Below are positions 7,429-16,210 of a stretch of 64,000 nt of DNA, one piece after another. Both the position numbers and the translations under genes were made by a program. The stretch comes from Pleurocapsa sp. PCC 7327 (lineage in GTDB: Bacteria > Cyanobacteriota > Cyanobacteriia > Cyanobacteriales > Microcystaceae). Under the pieces are notes generated by a model. That model saw only the letters and a list, made by a program, of their open reading frames with translations. It did no database searches and was not told the origin of the DNA. The first letter of the stretch is position 1. The number at the start of each line of letters is the position of its first letter. The stretch is taken from assembly GCF_000317025.1 (NCBI RefSeq), contig NC_019689.1:881501-945500 (forward strand), in the 5' to 3' direction.

Positions 7429-9696
7429 TTAACTCGTAACTGTAATGTCAGTATTGGTTAGAGACGGTAAGCCGTTTAGGATCGCTATCTGGACTTCGGC
7501 AGAAGATCCCGTTCCATCGCTATCAAAGAATAACGAGCCGTCAGCATTGTTGTAAATAAATCGGTCGTCTGCATCAGTCGCTGCCGTCCCTACAGTAAAC
7601 TGAGATGCTGCTAGCGTAGCATCAGCCGTCAGTCCGCCACCGAAACCAGCAGCAGAGACGAGAATCGTATCGTCAGCAGTAGAAAAATCAGTAATGCGAT
7701 CGATCCCTTCCTTGGCAGACTGGAAGACGAAACGATCCGCGCCCGCACCGCCAGTAAGAGTGTCGCTACCCATACCGCCGACTAATATGTCATTGTTCGC
7801 TCCACCAGAGAGACTGTCGTTACTTGCTCTCTCTTGTAAGGGGTCTGGATTGGAAGCAACAGTGGATTTATTACCATCAATCGCAGCGTTACTCCCATCT
7901 CCATCAGTAGAGCTAGGCGTAGGCGTTGCACTGGCAGTAGACGCTCCACTACTCGCACCTAGTCCGGCAGCCGGACTATCTGAAGGCACTGAATGTACTA
8001 ATAAACCATTACTTTCTTGCAAAGATCCTAATTTTGGATCGGCAATGATAATATTCGCAGTAGCGTTGGTATCGTTGAAATTCTTCGTTTGTTTGGGGGG
8101 ATATTGAATGTTGTTACCATTGTCGGTTAGCGCCCGATTGGTGTGCTGTTGAATCCCCCAACCCTCCGTACCGTTAGAGGCGGTGTTTTTATAAAAAATC
8201 GTATTTTTGACGCTCACGGGCGAATTGTCTGCCGACACCCCACCGCCTACCCATCCGGCGTAATTGTAAGCAATCGTGCTATTGACAATATCTGTCTTGC
8301 CATACAACGCCATTGCCCCACCATTACCGCTCTTTTCGAGGGATTCGGCTCGGTTGCCAGAAAAAGTAACGTTATTGATTTGCGTCGGGGAGTTCATCAT
8401 CCACAATCCACCCCCTTGACCAGCAGCTTTATTACCAGCAAAACTGCTGTCAGTAATCGTCAATCCTCGATTGACCTCATTACTCATCACCACGACACCG
8501 CCGCCATTTCCCCCATTTCCCCCATTGGGTAGCGCTAGGACATGGTTGTTCTCAAAGACGCTTCTGGTGATGCTGACTCGATCTTGTCCGCCTGTATATA
8601 AATATGCGGCACCGCCTTCGCCTCTGCCTTGATTGTTTTTAAAGGTGCTATTGCTAATCTCAATTGCACCGCCTGCGCCATCTCTCGCACTGGCGCGATC
8701 GGCAAAAATAGCTCCACCATAGCCTCTCAAAAATGGATTGGGGTTGCCTGAATCGTAAGAAGCTGCCGTTGTTTTGTTATTGATAAATTGACTATTTTTA
8801 ACAGTCATGTTGCCGTTCAGGCTGTTGATAGCCGCGCCATTAATGCCTTCATTACCGATAAAGGCACTATCGGTGACGGTCAAGTTATTGGGACCCCAAA
8901 AGGCGATTGCCCCCGCGCCTCTTTCATCGTTGCCTGCTGTCGCTTTATTGCCTTCAAATCGACTGCCCTTGACCGTTAGATTGCCTTCATAAGCGATAAA
9001 AATCGCTCCTCCTCCAAGGTTGGCATTATTGTTGATGAAGTCAACATTTTCTACGATTACGCTTCCTTGGTGAGTGGTACTAATGGCTCCACCGCGATCG
9101 CTGGTAGAGCCATTAGCAAGCGTAAGGTTTTTGATGGTCAAGTCGGTTGGCGTTGCAGAAGTGGAATTGAGATAGAATATGCGAGTTTGGTTATTCCCAC
9201 TTATCGTCAAATTAGAGGCGCCTTGTCCGTCTATGATTAAGTTTTTGCCCGTGGGAATCGAAAGTTCGCGATTGAGGGTAATTGTTTTATTCGCTAGCTC
9301 GGCAGCAAATCTAATCGTATCTCCCGATTTTGCATTTTCGAGTGCTTCTCTTAAAGACCCAGCGCCACTATCATTGGTATTTGTAACGACTAAAGAATTC
9401 GCTCCATTCTCAGTAGAAGCGACAGATATGGGTTGAGTTTCTTGTGGCGATGATTTTTCTCCTGCTAGGGTTTCACTGTTTGCTAGTTTTGGATCGCGAG
9501 CAGAGTTATTGGGTTTGGAACTGGAAGTGTTTCCCGAATTAATGAGAGCATCGGAGTTATTATCTGTCTTCTCTTGAACCTTCGAGCTGGTATCTTTCTC
9601 AGCTTCAATCTCATCGGAACGACGTTTTAAAAGTGTAGTTGTCTCTTGGTTGTCTTCTAAGGAAAGCGAGCGTGAGAGGCGATTGTTATTAGACAT
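7429..9696 (-). CDS. Beta-helix surface protein with CSLREA-like start and C-terminal RTX repeats
   Basis: A 755-aa polypeptide. Residues 1-98 are hydrophilic and disordered-looking. At 100-130 comes LVVTNTNDSGAGSLREAL, the signature that opens many secreted parallel beta-helix proteins. Residues 130-560 hold repeated turns with NNxA, GGAI and GGGI/V steps (right-handed beta-helix, polymorphic outer-membrane protein style). Residues 626-660 carry glycine/aspartate nonapeptides (GGANNDILVGG, GGAGADRF) of the calcium-binding RTX type, followed by the ITDFSTADDTI block typical of type I secretion substrates. There is no N-terminal signal peptide, in keeping with a C-terminal secretion signal. 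Probably extracellular or cell-surface; ligand unknown. No secretion genes lie nearby. Confidence 0.8.
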   Translation of the reverse strand: MSNNNRLSRSLSLEDNQETTTLLKRRSDEIEAEKDTSSKVQEKTDNNSDALINSGNTSSSKPNNSARDPKLANSETLAGEKSSPQETQPISVASTENGANSLVVTNTNDSGAGSLREALENAKSGDTIRFAAELANKTITLNRELSIPTGKNLIIDGQGASNLTISGNNQTRIFYLNSTSATPTDLTIKNLTLANGSTSDRGGAISTTHQGSVIVENVDFINNNANLGGGAIFIAYEGNLTVKGSRFEGNKATAGNDERGAGAIAFWGPNNLTVTDSAFIGNEGINGAAINSLNGNMTVKNSQFINNKTTAASYDSGNPNPFLRGYGGAIFADRASARDGAGGAIEISNSTFKNNQGRGEGGAAYLYTGGQDRVSITRSVFENNHVLALPNGGNGGNGGGVVVMSNEVNRGLTITDSSFAGNKAAGQGGGLWMMNSPTQINNVTFSGNRAESLEKSGNGGAMALYGKTDIVNSTIAYNYAGWVGGGVSADNSPVSVKNTIFYKNTASNGTEGWGIQQHTNRALTDNGNNIQYPPKQTKNFNDTNATANIIIADPKLGSLQESNGLLVHSVPSDSPAAGLGASSGASTASATPTPSSTDGDGSNAAIDGNKSTVASNPDPLQERASNDSLSGGANNDILVGGMGSDTLTGGAGADRFVFQSAKEGIDRITDFSTADDTILVSAAGFGGGLTADATLAASQFTVGTAATDADDRFIYNNADGSLFFDSDGTGSSAEVQIAILNGLPSLTNTDITVTS

Positions 9697-10276
9697 GATG
9701 GATCGAATTATAAACAGAACAACAGTAGAAAGATGAGGTCATCTTTCGAGCTTGTCTTAAAGTAATGTTCGATTTAATTGTTATCAGTACTTCTCCAAGA
9801 ACATGGTTATGTAAGCATAACTGACCGAGAAGTATAAGCTTCTAAAAGCTTACGATATTGAGGTCAAAATGAAAAGCGTTTGCGACAATACAAAATGAAA
9901 ATCAAAGTTACAAAAGCTAGAGCCTGGGAATTGGAAGGCGATCGCAAGCACTATAATTCAAGAGCAGATTTAGAAATCTAAAATTATCTTGGAAATCTTG
10001 ACGTTAAATAGCTAAAAAGTTATTTTGGAAAGTTGAGGATATAATTGCTATATAAAGACAACAAATAAGCTTCGCGATCGCTGCTTGAACCGTTAATAAT
10101 TATTTTAGAGTTGCTAGAGTTGCATGGCTTGCGATCGCAACCGTCCAAACTCATCGACAATCTCAGCCAGCAAAACCTTTCTGTAGCGAGCGTAACCGAC
10201 AGAATTACTCTGTCATTAGAAACTTTACTTTTACTAAAATTTATGTTATAGCAGTATGTAAGCGCTATATAAACGT
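9697..10276. other. Intergenic region with no intact gene
   Basis: About 580 bp without a supported gene. Protein-like but startless codons run from about 10062 to 10252 (a leucine-rich stretch ending KFML before TAG). Two tiny ATG frames near 9895 look like chance. The region upstream of 9696 should hold the promoter of the beta-helix gene. Confidence 0.4.
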
Positions 10277-10575
10277 ATGTTACCGAGCAACGTCTTCGGA
10301 AGAGCCGTAGATTATATTGAAAGAGGCGACAAACAAGATTTCTCTAGTCTGATGCCCAGACCTGGTTGGGGAAAAGTTCCAGATTTATAGGTTTGGACAC
10401 AACCAGTTTTTGGTTATTTTAACGCCACTCTGTCTCCTTAGCATTAGAAGAAGTAACAGGCAAAATTTTCGGAACAAGATTGTTTCTAACTAGAAAGTTT
10501 GGACGATCTAAACCGAACCAATTTTTAATTAGGGCAAATAGATTAAACTGTCCTCGCAATTCCATTGAAATTTAA
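10277..10575 (+). pseudogene. Decayed gene remnant of unknown family
   Basis: An ATG at 10277 opens 37 codons (MLPSNVFGRAVDYIERGDKQ onward, containing MPRPGWGKVPDL) to a TAG at 10388. The same frame continues beyond it with VWTQPVFGYFNATLSP until another stop. In the neighbouring frame a further 45 codons from about 10438 (LALEEVTGKIFGTRLFLTR and on) run to TAA at 10573. Two open, protein-like pieces interrupted by stops and a frame change suggest a dead gene of at least 100 residues. I do not recognise the family. Confidence 0.35.
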
Positions 10576-10634
10576 CTAGAAAAAAGCAATGGAAAGCCTG
10601 GAAGTTCCTATTCCAGAAAACTTAGCAATTTTTT

Positions 10635-11639
10635 ATGAGTACCAAGCAACTGCTAGATGTCAAGCAACTTTTGAGTCGATATCAAAAAGGCGAACGCAAT
10701 TTTCAAGGCGTACAAATCCTCCAAGCCAACTTTAAGACTGCCCATCTCAATCGCACCAATTTTAGGCAGGCAGATTTCCAACAAGGCAATTTAAAAGGTG
10801 GGCAATTCATTAGCTCGAATTTCAGCAATGCAGATTTACAGCAAGCTAATTTATGCCGAGCTAAACTGATAGAGGCGAATTTGTCAGGAGCAAATTTGAC
10901 AGAAGCATTCTTGATTCAAGCAGATTTAAGCGGAGCGATATTGAGCGGTACGATTTTAAGAAAAGTCGATTTGAGTAGAGCATGTTTAGTCGGTAGCAGT
11001 TTAGTTCAGGCACAACTGTTCAGGGCAAAGCTGAAATCAGCCAATTTTACCGGGGCTAGCCTTACCAGCGCGATGCTGCGTCAGGCAAACCTACGCGAGG
11101 CTATTTTAACCCGTGCCATTTTGACTGAAGCCAACCTCAGCGAAGCCAATTTAAGGAAAGCAACGTTGATCCGCGCTTATTTGCATCGAGCGAATCTCAG
11201 AGACGCTAATCTAGAGAAAGCAGATCTGAGTTTTGCCGATCTGCGATCGGCTGACTTGAGGGGGGCAAATCTGCAAAGTGCAAATTTAGAGGGCGCGATT
11301 CTAACGGGGGCAAATCTGGCTGGAGCGAATTTGAATCGAGCTTATTTGCAAGGAGCCGACTTAAGCCGTGCAGATCTTCAGCAAGCCAATCTAACCCATG
11401 CCGATCTCAATGGATGTAACTTACTCAATGCTAACCTGGGCAATGCCGATCTGTGTGGGGCAAACCTAGCCAATGCAGGTTTGTTATTGACTCATCTAAC
11501 AGGCGCAAATTTAAGTCGGGCAAATTTGCATCAAGCTAATTTGATTGGCGCTCAACTCTCCGAAGCCAATTTGATGGCGGCTTCTCTGGAAGAAACGATC
11601 CTACCCAATGGAAGTCAAAGCGAATTGTGTTGGGATTGA
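10635..11639 (+). CDS. Pentapeptide-repeat protein
   Basis: A 334-aa protein made almost entirely of tandem pentapeptides of the A(D/N)Lxx type from about residue 27 to 320 (for example ADLSFADLRSADLRGANLQS). Such repeats fold into a right-handed quadrilateral beta-helix. There is no signal peptide or membrane segment, so a cytoplasmic or thylakoid-lumen location cannot be decided beyond noting the absence of a leader. The short N-terminal region (MSTKQLLDVKQLLSRYQKGE) is helical, a common cap in cyanobacterial members. The family is abundant in cyanobacteria and mostly without known function. A single gene, with a weak A/T-rich leader and speD 175 bp after it. Confidence 0.88.
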   Translation: MSTKQLLDVKQLLSRYQKGERNFQGVQILQANFKTAHLNRTNFRQADFQQGNLKGGQFISSNFSNADLQQANLCRAKLIEANLSGANLTEAFLIQADLSGAILSGTILRKVDLSRACLVGSSLVQAQLFRAKLKSANFTGASLTSAMLRQANLREAILTRAILTEANLSEANLRKATLIRAYLHRANLRDANLEKADLSFADLRSADLRGANLQSANLEGAILTGANLAGANLNRAYLQGADLSRADLQQANLTHADLNGCNLLNANLGNADLCGANLANAGLLLTHLTGANLSRANLHQANLIGAQLSEANLMAASLEETILPNGSQSELCWD

Positions 11640-11814
11640 CTTTGCGAACAAATAAAATAGATTATTAGTGAGTGCAAGTATCGGGGAGATTACCTAAGTA
11701 ATTTCCCTAATTGCGTTGTTTTCAACAAAAATACGGATAGCCATTGAGATTGTAACCTTGCTATGCTATACCTATATATCTTGGAAGGTTTTAGCAGGAG
11801 TAAACATAGAAAGA

Positions 11815-12213
11815 ATGAAAAAACTGGGGACCCATCTGATTCTGGAAGCTTGGCAAGCACCAGCGGACCTTCTCAACGATGCCGAACGAATTCGTCAAGC
11901 TCTGATGGACGGGATTGCCGCCGGAGAAGCAACGTTGATCGATATGTGCGTGCATCAGTTTAGTCCTCATGGTGTCACGGCAACTGCAACGCTTGCAGAG
12001 TCACACATTGCTATCCATACCTGGCCAGAGCACGGCTATTTCGCAGCGGATTTCTTTTTCTGCGGACGGGGTAAGCCAATAGAAGCAATGAAAATTTTGC
12101 AAACAGCGCTTCAAGCCAAGCAAATTAAAGTTCAAGAAATTGAACGAGGGTTTCCTATGTCGCCTAGTATGATGCAACACCAAGAAGAAGAAGTTTTTCA
12201 AGGTGTTGCTTAA
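11815..12213 (+). CDS. speD: S-adenosylmethionine decarboxylase proenzyme (prokaryotic type)
   Basis: A 132-aa proenzyme that self-cleaves to create a pyruvoyl cofactor and decarboxylates S-adenosylmethionine for spermidine synthesis. The cleavage site is E62-S63 in LAESHIAIHTWPEHGY, exactly at the position known in the bacterial class, with H68 and C83 (FFFCGRGKP) as the conserved processing and catalytic residues. The frame is open upstream to 11716, but the ATG at 11815 (MKKLGTHLILEAW) is the family's usual start and is preceded by AGGAG (11796-11800) and AGAAAG. It is a single-gene unit followed by a terminator-like hairpin. Confidence 0.9.
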   Translation: MKKLGTHLILEAWQAPADLLNDAERIRQALMDGIAAGEATLIDMCVHQFSPHGVTATATLAESHIAIHTWPEHGYFAADFFFCGRGKPIEAMKILQTALQAKQIKVQEIERGFPMSPSMMQHQEEEVFQGVA

Positions 12214-12267
12214 TTTGTAGATAGTCAGAGGAGTTATCTCTGCTTGCTGTTAACTAAAAAAATCTAG

Positions 12268-12300
12268 CCCGCCCCAGATCGTTATCGCAGTAGGGGCGGG
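12268..12300 (+). terminator. Terminator-like hairpin after speD
   Basis: CCCGCCCC (12268-12275) pairs perfectly with GGGGCGGG (12293-12300) around a 17-nt loop, followed by TTTGTTATTG. It lies 55 bp past speD. The right arm resembles the dispersed GGGCGGGTTT repeat seen near 32.9 and 53.1 kb, so it may be both repeat and terminator. Confidence 0.65.
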
Positions 12301-12418
12301 TTTGTTATTGATGAGAGGAATCAGGAGAAAACCCCATCAATCTAGCAACTTTCCCCTTCAAGGATTTGATGGTTGGTTTAATGTAGATATGTAAGTATGC
12401 CAGTCCGAGCGATCGCCG

Positions 12419-14665
12419 ATGACCAAGAATCCGCCGCCACAGTCACAAACCCAACTGAGTCGGATGTTGACTCAGGCAGTACAAAAAATCCAGGCAAAGG
12501 TAAGAACGGGTGTCCTCAAGAAAGGAGCCAAAGTACCGGAGTTGTGGATCTGGGATGGCAATGCAGATAAACCCGAAAAATTGCCGCTAGTGGGCGATCG
12601 CTATACCTTGGGACGAAGTTCGAGAGCTAGCGATATCGTAGTGCGCAACCCAATCGTCAGCCACGTTCATTGCTCGCTGCATCGCGATCGCAAAAATCCC
12701 CGCTCTTTTATCCTTAAAGACGAGCAGTCAACCAACGGCATCTATCTCGGCAGGCGCAAACTGCGATCGCACTCTCTTTATCACGGCGATAGGATTAGTC
12801 TCGGTCCGCCAGAACTCGCCGCCGCCGTTCAAATTAAATACTACAATCCGCCGCCAATTTGGGTGAAAGGATTTCGCTACTTTCTTTACGGAACTGGGGG
12901 AATTTGCGGGGTATTGGCGCTATGGATCGGAATTGAATGGACAAAAATTCCCGTCCGTCCCCTGCCATCGGGAATAACGGGTCCGGTGGTCATCTATGCC
13001 GGAGACGAACAAACGCCCCTAAGTCCCGTTCAACAGAATACTCACCGAGAACTGGAAAATTTATCCGACTTTTCGCCCTATTTGCCCAAGGCAGTCATTG
13101 CCTCAGAAGACAGCCGCTACTACTGGCACATTGGCATCGACCCTTACGGAATTTTGCGAGCAGCGATCGTTAATTTGCGCGGACAGGGAATTCGTCAAGG
13201 AGCTAGTACGCTCACGCAACAATTGGCACGAAGCCTATTTTCCGAGGTTGGGCGAGAGAATACGGCGGGACGGAAGCTGCGAGAGATGGTAGTTGCCCTG
13301 AAACTGGAAGCTGTTTACAGCAAAAACGAGTTGTTGAAAACCTATCTCAATCGAGTCTATCTTGGGGCGGGAAGCTATGGATTTGAAGATGCGGCGCGGT
13401 TTTACTTCGAGAAATCTGCCCAAGATTTAACCCTGGCGGAAGCGGCGACTTTGGTAGCGATGTTACCTGCCCCGAATAGTTACAATCCGGTGCAGAATTA
13501 CGATACAGCTTTACAACTGCGCAACCGGGTGATTAGCCGCATGGCAAGCTTGGGAATGGTGAGCGCAGAGGAGGCGGATAGAGCAAGGCGATCGCGCATT
13601 GAAGTCAGTCCTAAAGCGACAGAAGCGCTCTCCAGTATCATTGCTCCCTATTACTACAGCTACGTCTTTGAAGAACTTCGTATGCTGCTGGGAGAAGAAT
13701 TAGCCAAAGAAGGGAATTTTATTGTCGAAACCGCCCTGGATTTGGACATGCAAGCGGATGCTGAAAAAGCCCTGCGCAATGCCGTGAACGCCAATGGAGC
13801 AAGCTTGAATTATTCTCAAGGCGCGATCGTTACCATCGATACTCGTACCGGAGCCGTTCTCGCCCTCACAGGCGGCGTAAATTACAAAGAAAGCCAGTTC
13901 AATCGAGCGACTCAGGCACAGCGGCAACCCGGCTCGACCTTTAAAGTATTTGCCTATGCAGCAGCCCTAGAACAAGGCATCTCTCCCCAGAAAACCTACT
14001 CGTGCGATGCCGTCAGTTGGCAGGGACAACGGTTTAAGCCCTGCGAACGCAGTAGCGGCGATATCGACATGTATCGCGCCCTAGCACAGTCAGAAAATGC
14101 CGTTGCCCTACGAGTAGCTAGGGAGGTTGGTTTGGATCGGGTAGAAGAGATGGCACGTCGCCTGGGCATTAAATCCAAACTCAATCCAGTGCCGGGGTTA
14201 GTCTTGGGGCAAAGCGAAGTCAACGTTTTAGAAATTACTGGCGCTTACGCCACCTTTGCCAATCGAGGAGTCTGGAATCGTCCCCATGCCATCAAACGAA
14301 TTCTCGATGGAAGCGATTGCAAGGATGCTGACGATCTCGATACTTGCCGCGAGATTTATGCTTTTGAGAAGGATAATACCGCCAGCAGGCAAGCGATCGC
14401 GCCTGCCGTCGCCGATACGATGACCGATCTCTTGCGAGGAGTCGTTCGAGGTGGAACGGGTAAAGCAGCCCGCATTGGTTTGGGGGAAGTTGGAAAAACA
14501 GGCACGACAAATGATTCCGTCGATCTCTGGTTTATCGGTTACGTTCCCAGACGCGATCTGGTGACGGGAGTTTGGCTGGGCAATGACAATAATTCTCCGA
14601 CGCAGGGCAGTAGCGCTCAAGCTGCTGCCCTGTGGGGTGACTATATGAGAGAGGTAGCGCAATGA
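12419..14665 (+). CDS. Class A penicillin-binding protein with N-terminal FHA domain
   Basis: A 748-aa fusion. An FHA domain (about 55-140, with GRSSRASDIV and SHVHC phosphothreonine-reading motifs and STNG) precedes one membrane helix (about 153-172). The glycosyltransferase-51 domain follows, with catalytic E230-D231 in ASEDSRYYWHIGIDP and GASTLTQQLAR at 261-271. The transpeptidase carries S506-T-F-K509 (acyl-enzyme serine), S558-E-N560 and K693-T-G695. It polymerises and cross-links peptidoglycan in the periplasm, while the FHA domain faces the cytoplasm and suggests control by a Ser/Thr kinase. FHA-PBP fusions are known in cyanobacteria. All active-site motifs are intact. Confidence 0.92.
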   Translation: MTKNPPPQSQTQLSRMLTQAVQKIQAKVRTGVLKKGAKVPELWIWDGNADKPEKLPLVGDRYTLGRSSRASDIVVRNPIVSHVHCSLHRDRKNPRSFILKDEQSTNGIYLGRRKLRSHSLYHGDRISLGPPELAAAVQIKYYNPPPIWVKGFRYFLYGTGGICGVLALWIGIEWTKIPVRPLPSGITGPVVIYAGDEQTPLSPVQQNTHRELENLSDFSPYLPKAVIASEDSRYYWHIGIDPYGILRAAIVNLRGQGIRQGASTLTQQLARSLFSEVGRENTAGRKLREMVVALKLEAVYSKNELLKTYLNRVYLGAGSYGFEDAARFYFEKSAQDLTLAEAATLVAMLPAPNSYNPVQNYDTALQLRNRVISRMASLGMVSAEEADRARRSRIEVSPKATEALSSIIAPYYYSYVFEELRMLLGEELAKEGNFIVETALDLDMQADAEKALRNAVNANGASLNYSQGAIVTIDTRTGAVLALTGGVNYKESQFNRATQAQRQPGSTFKVFAYAAALEQGISPQKTYSCDAVSWQGQRFKPCERSSGDIDMYRALAQSENAVALRVAREVGLDRVEEMARRLGIKSKLNPVPGLVLGQSEVNVLEITGAYATFANRGVWNRPHAIKRILDGSDCKDADDLDTCREIYAFEKDNTASRQAIAPAVADTMTDLLRGVVRGGTGKAARIGLGEVGKTGTTNDSVDLWFIGYVPRRDLVTGVWLGNDNNSPTQGSSAQAAALWGDYMREVAQ

Positions 14666-14677
14666 ACGAGCGCGAGA

Positions 14678-15391
14678 TTAAATTGCGGCGGAATAGGCTT
14701 CGTCAACCTTAAGGGTTGTGCCAGTGACGAATTTGGCATCATCAGAAAGCAGAAAAGCCACCGTTTTGGCAAACTCGGCATAGGTAGCTGGGCGACCAAA
14801 CATAAGATCGGTCGGAACATTCCATCCTTCCAACTCTTCCATCGAATCGGCTACGAAAAAAGGCGCTACAGAAATCATGCGAATTTTGTCAGATCTGTAG
14901 CGCCTGGCATACAGTTTGGTAAATCCTTCCATGGCAGCGCGGAGGGTTCCGCTAAAAGGGGTTCCCAGTGCTGGTTCGTGGGAGTCAGAAGCTGAAATAT
15001 TGACGATCGCGCCGCCTCCTGCCTGTCGCATGGGTTCTGTTACCAGTCTTGCTATGCGAACGACGCTCAAAAATAGCATTTCAAAATTTGCCTGCCACAT
15101 TTCATCAGAAATCGAGAGCAAATCTGGTCGCGGCGGATCGCCAAAACTATTTACTACAGCATCAATGCGACCAAATCGAGCCAGCGTTGTCTCAACTAAT
15201 CGTTGCAAATCTTGGGGGTTGGCGATCGATCCTTGAGTGGCGATGCCGCCCAACTCATTGGCTAGATTTAAAATATCGGGCGATCGCGCCATGAGCGAAA
15301 CGGCGTAGTCCCGCGTTGCTAATTCTCGCGCACAACCCGCTCCAATTCCGCGACTTGCCGCCGTAACGATCGCAACTTTTTTTGCCCTCAT
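14678..15391 (-). CDS. SDR-fold protein with altered active site
   Basis: A 237-aa short-chain dehydrogenase/reductase-type protein. The Rossmann motif TAASRGIG at 10-17, the NSFG strand at 81-84 and NIS with S133 are present. The usual Tyr-x3-Lys is not: the aligned stretch TPFSGTLRAAMEGFTKLY has Ser147 for Tyr and Arg151 for Lys. An SDR subgroup with this SxxLRAA signature exists, so this is a family trait rather than a mutation. Substrate and even catalysis are uncertain. It is convergent with the PBP gene (12 bp apart). A weak A/T-rich leader precedes the ATG at 15391. Confidence 0.75.
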   Translation of the reverse strand: MRAKKVAIVTAASRGIGAGCARELATRDYAVSLMARSPDILNLANELGGIATQGSIANPQDLQRLVETTLARFGRIDAVVNSFGDPPRPDLLSISDEMWQANFEMLFLSVVRIARLVTEPMRQAGGGAIVNISASDSHEPALGTPFSGTLRAAMEGFTKLYARRYRSDKIRMISVAPFFVADSMEELEGWNVPTDLMFGRPATYAEFAKTVAFLLSDDAKFVTGTTLKVDEAYSAAI

Positions 15392-15584
15392 AGCCGCTTT
15401 CCTAACTTTATAAAGTTTTTTTTCAACTAATCCGCTGCTTGACGCGCTCCTATTGATGGATAGGTCTGCATGGCTTTAATGAAGTTTCGCGATCGCATCG
15501 ATCGCATTTTGCAGTAGTAGCAGTAGTAAAAGTATAGGCTAATCTGCCAATATACTGAAGTTCCTAGAACCCTGAAATTAGCTT

Positions 15585-16112
15585 ATGATCTCCATTTGCT
15601 GTTCTCATACTCTCCTACCGTCAAACATCTTGAAAATTTTACTTATATTACTGACCTCGATGGTTAGTGGCTGTAGCAATGCCCTTTTGATTTCGCCTCA
15701 AATTCCTACTGGAGGATTAAATAGTCAAGCGCCCGACGAATCGCCCGCTTATAGCAGCGATGGACGATATTTAGCATTTTCATCGGATCGCAACGGCAAT
15801 CGCGATATCTTTCTGTACGACTTGCAACAGCGCCGTCTCGTTTCCTTGCCCAATTTAAATCGCGGCGATTCGAGTCAAGATAGTCCCGCCCTAAGTGCTG
15901 ACGGACGCTACATTGCTTACGTTTCCAACGAGCGGGGCAAGACAGATATTATGGTCTACGATCGCAAAACCCAACGAGCGGAACTACTGAGCGCTAACGT
16001 GCGGGGAACGGTCAGCAACCCAACCATTAGCGGCGACGGACGAAAAGTAGCGTTTCAAACCAGTCAATTCGGTCAGTGGGATATCGCGATCGTGGAGCGC
16101 AATATAGATTAA
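15585..16112 (+). CDS. PD40/TolB-like beta-propeller lipoprotein
   Basis: A 175-aa protein with a hydrophobic leader (KILLILLTSMVSGC) ending in a lipobox-like Cys around residue 30, then three PD40 repeats: ESPAYSSDGRYLAFSSDRNG, DSPALSADGRYIAYVSNERG and SNPTISGDGRKVAFQTSQFG, each followed by a xDIxxYD strand. These are TolB-type WD40-like blades, here too few for a full propeller, so it may oligomerise or be a short family member. Probably anchored in a membrane facing the periplasm. The start may be at 15585 or later; the leader is long for a lipoprotein. It stands upstream of the LysR gene on the same strand (98 bp gap). Confidence 0.75.
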   Translation: MISICCSHTLLPSNILKILLILLTSMVSGCSNALLISPQIPTGGLNSQAPDESPAYSSDGRYLAFSSDRNGNRDIFLYDLQQRRLVSLPNLNRGDSSQDSPALSADGRYIAYVSNERGKTDIMVYDRKTQRAELLSANVRGTVSNPTISGDGRKVAFQTSQFGQWDIAIVERNID

Positions 16113-16210
16113 ATAAAATAATTAGATGTATCAATTTCTACCGAACTTAAGTACTAAATTCGCTATCTTCAAAAAATTATGACAATAATGGGAGCGAGCC
16201 AAGCTAAATA

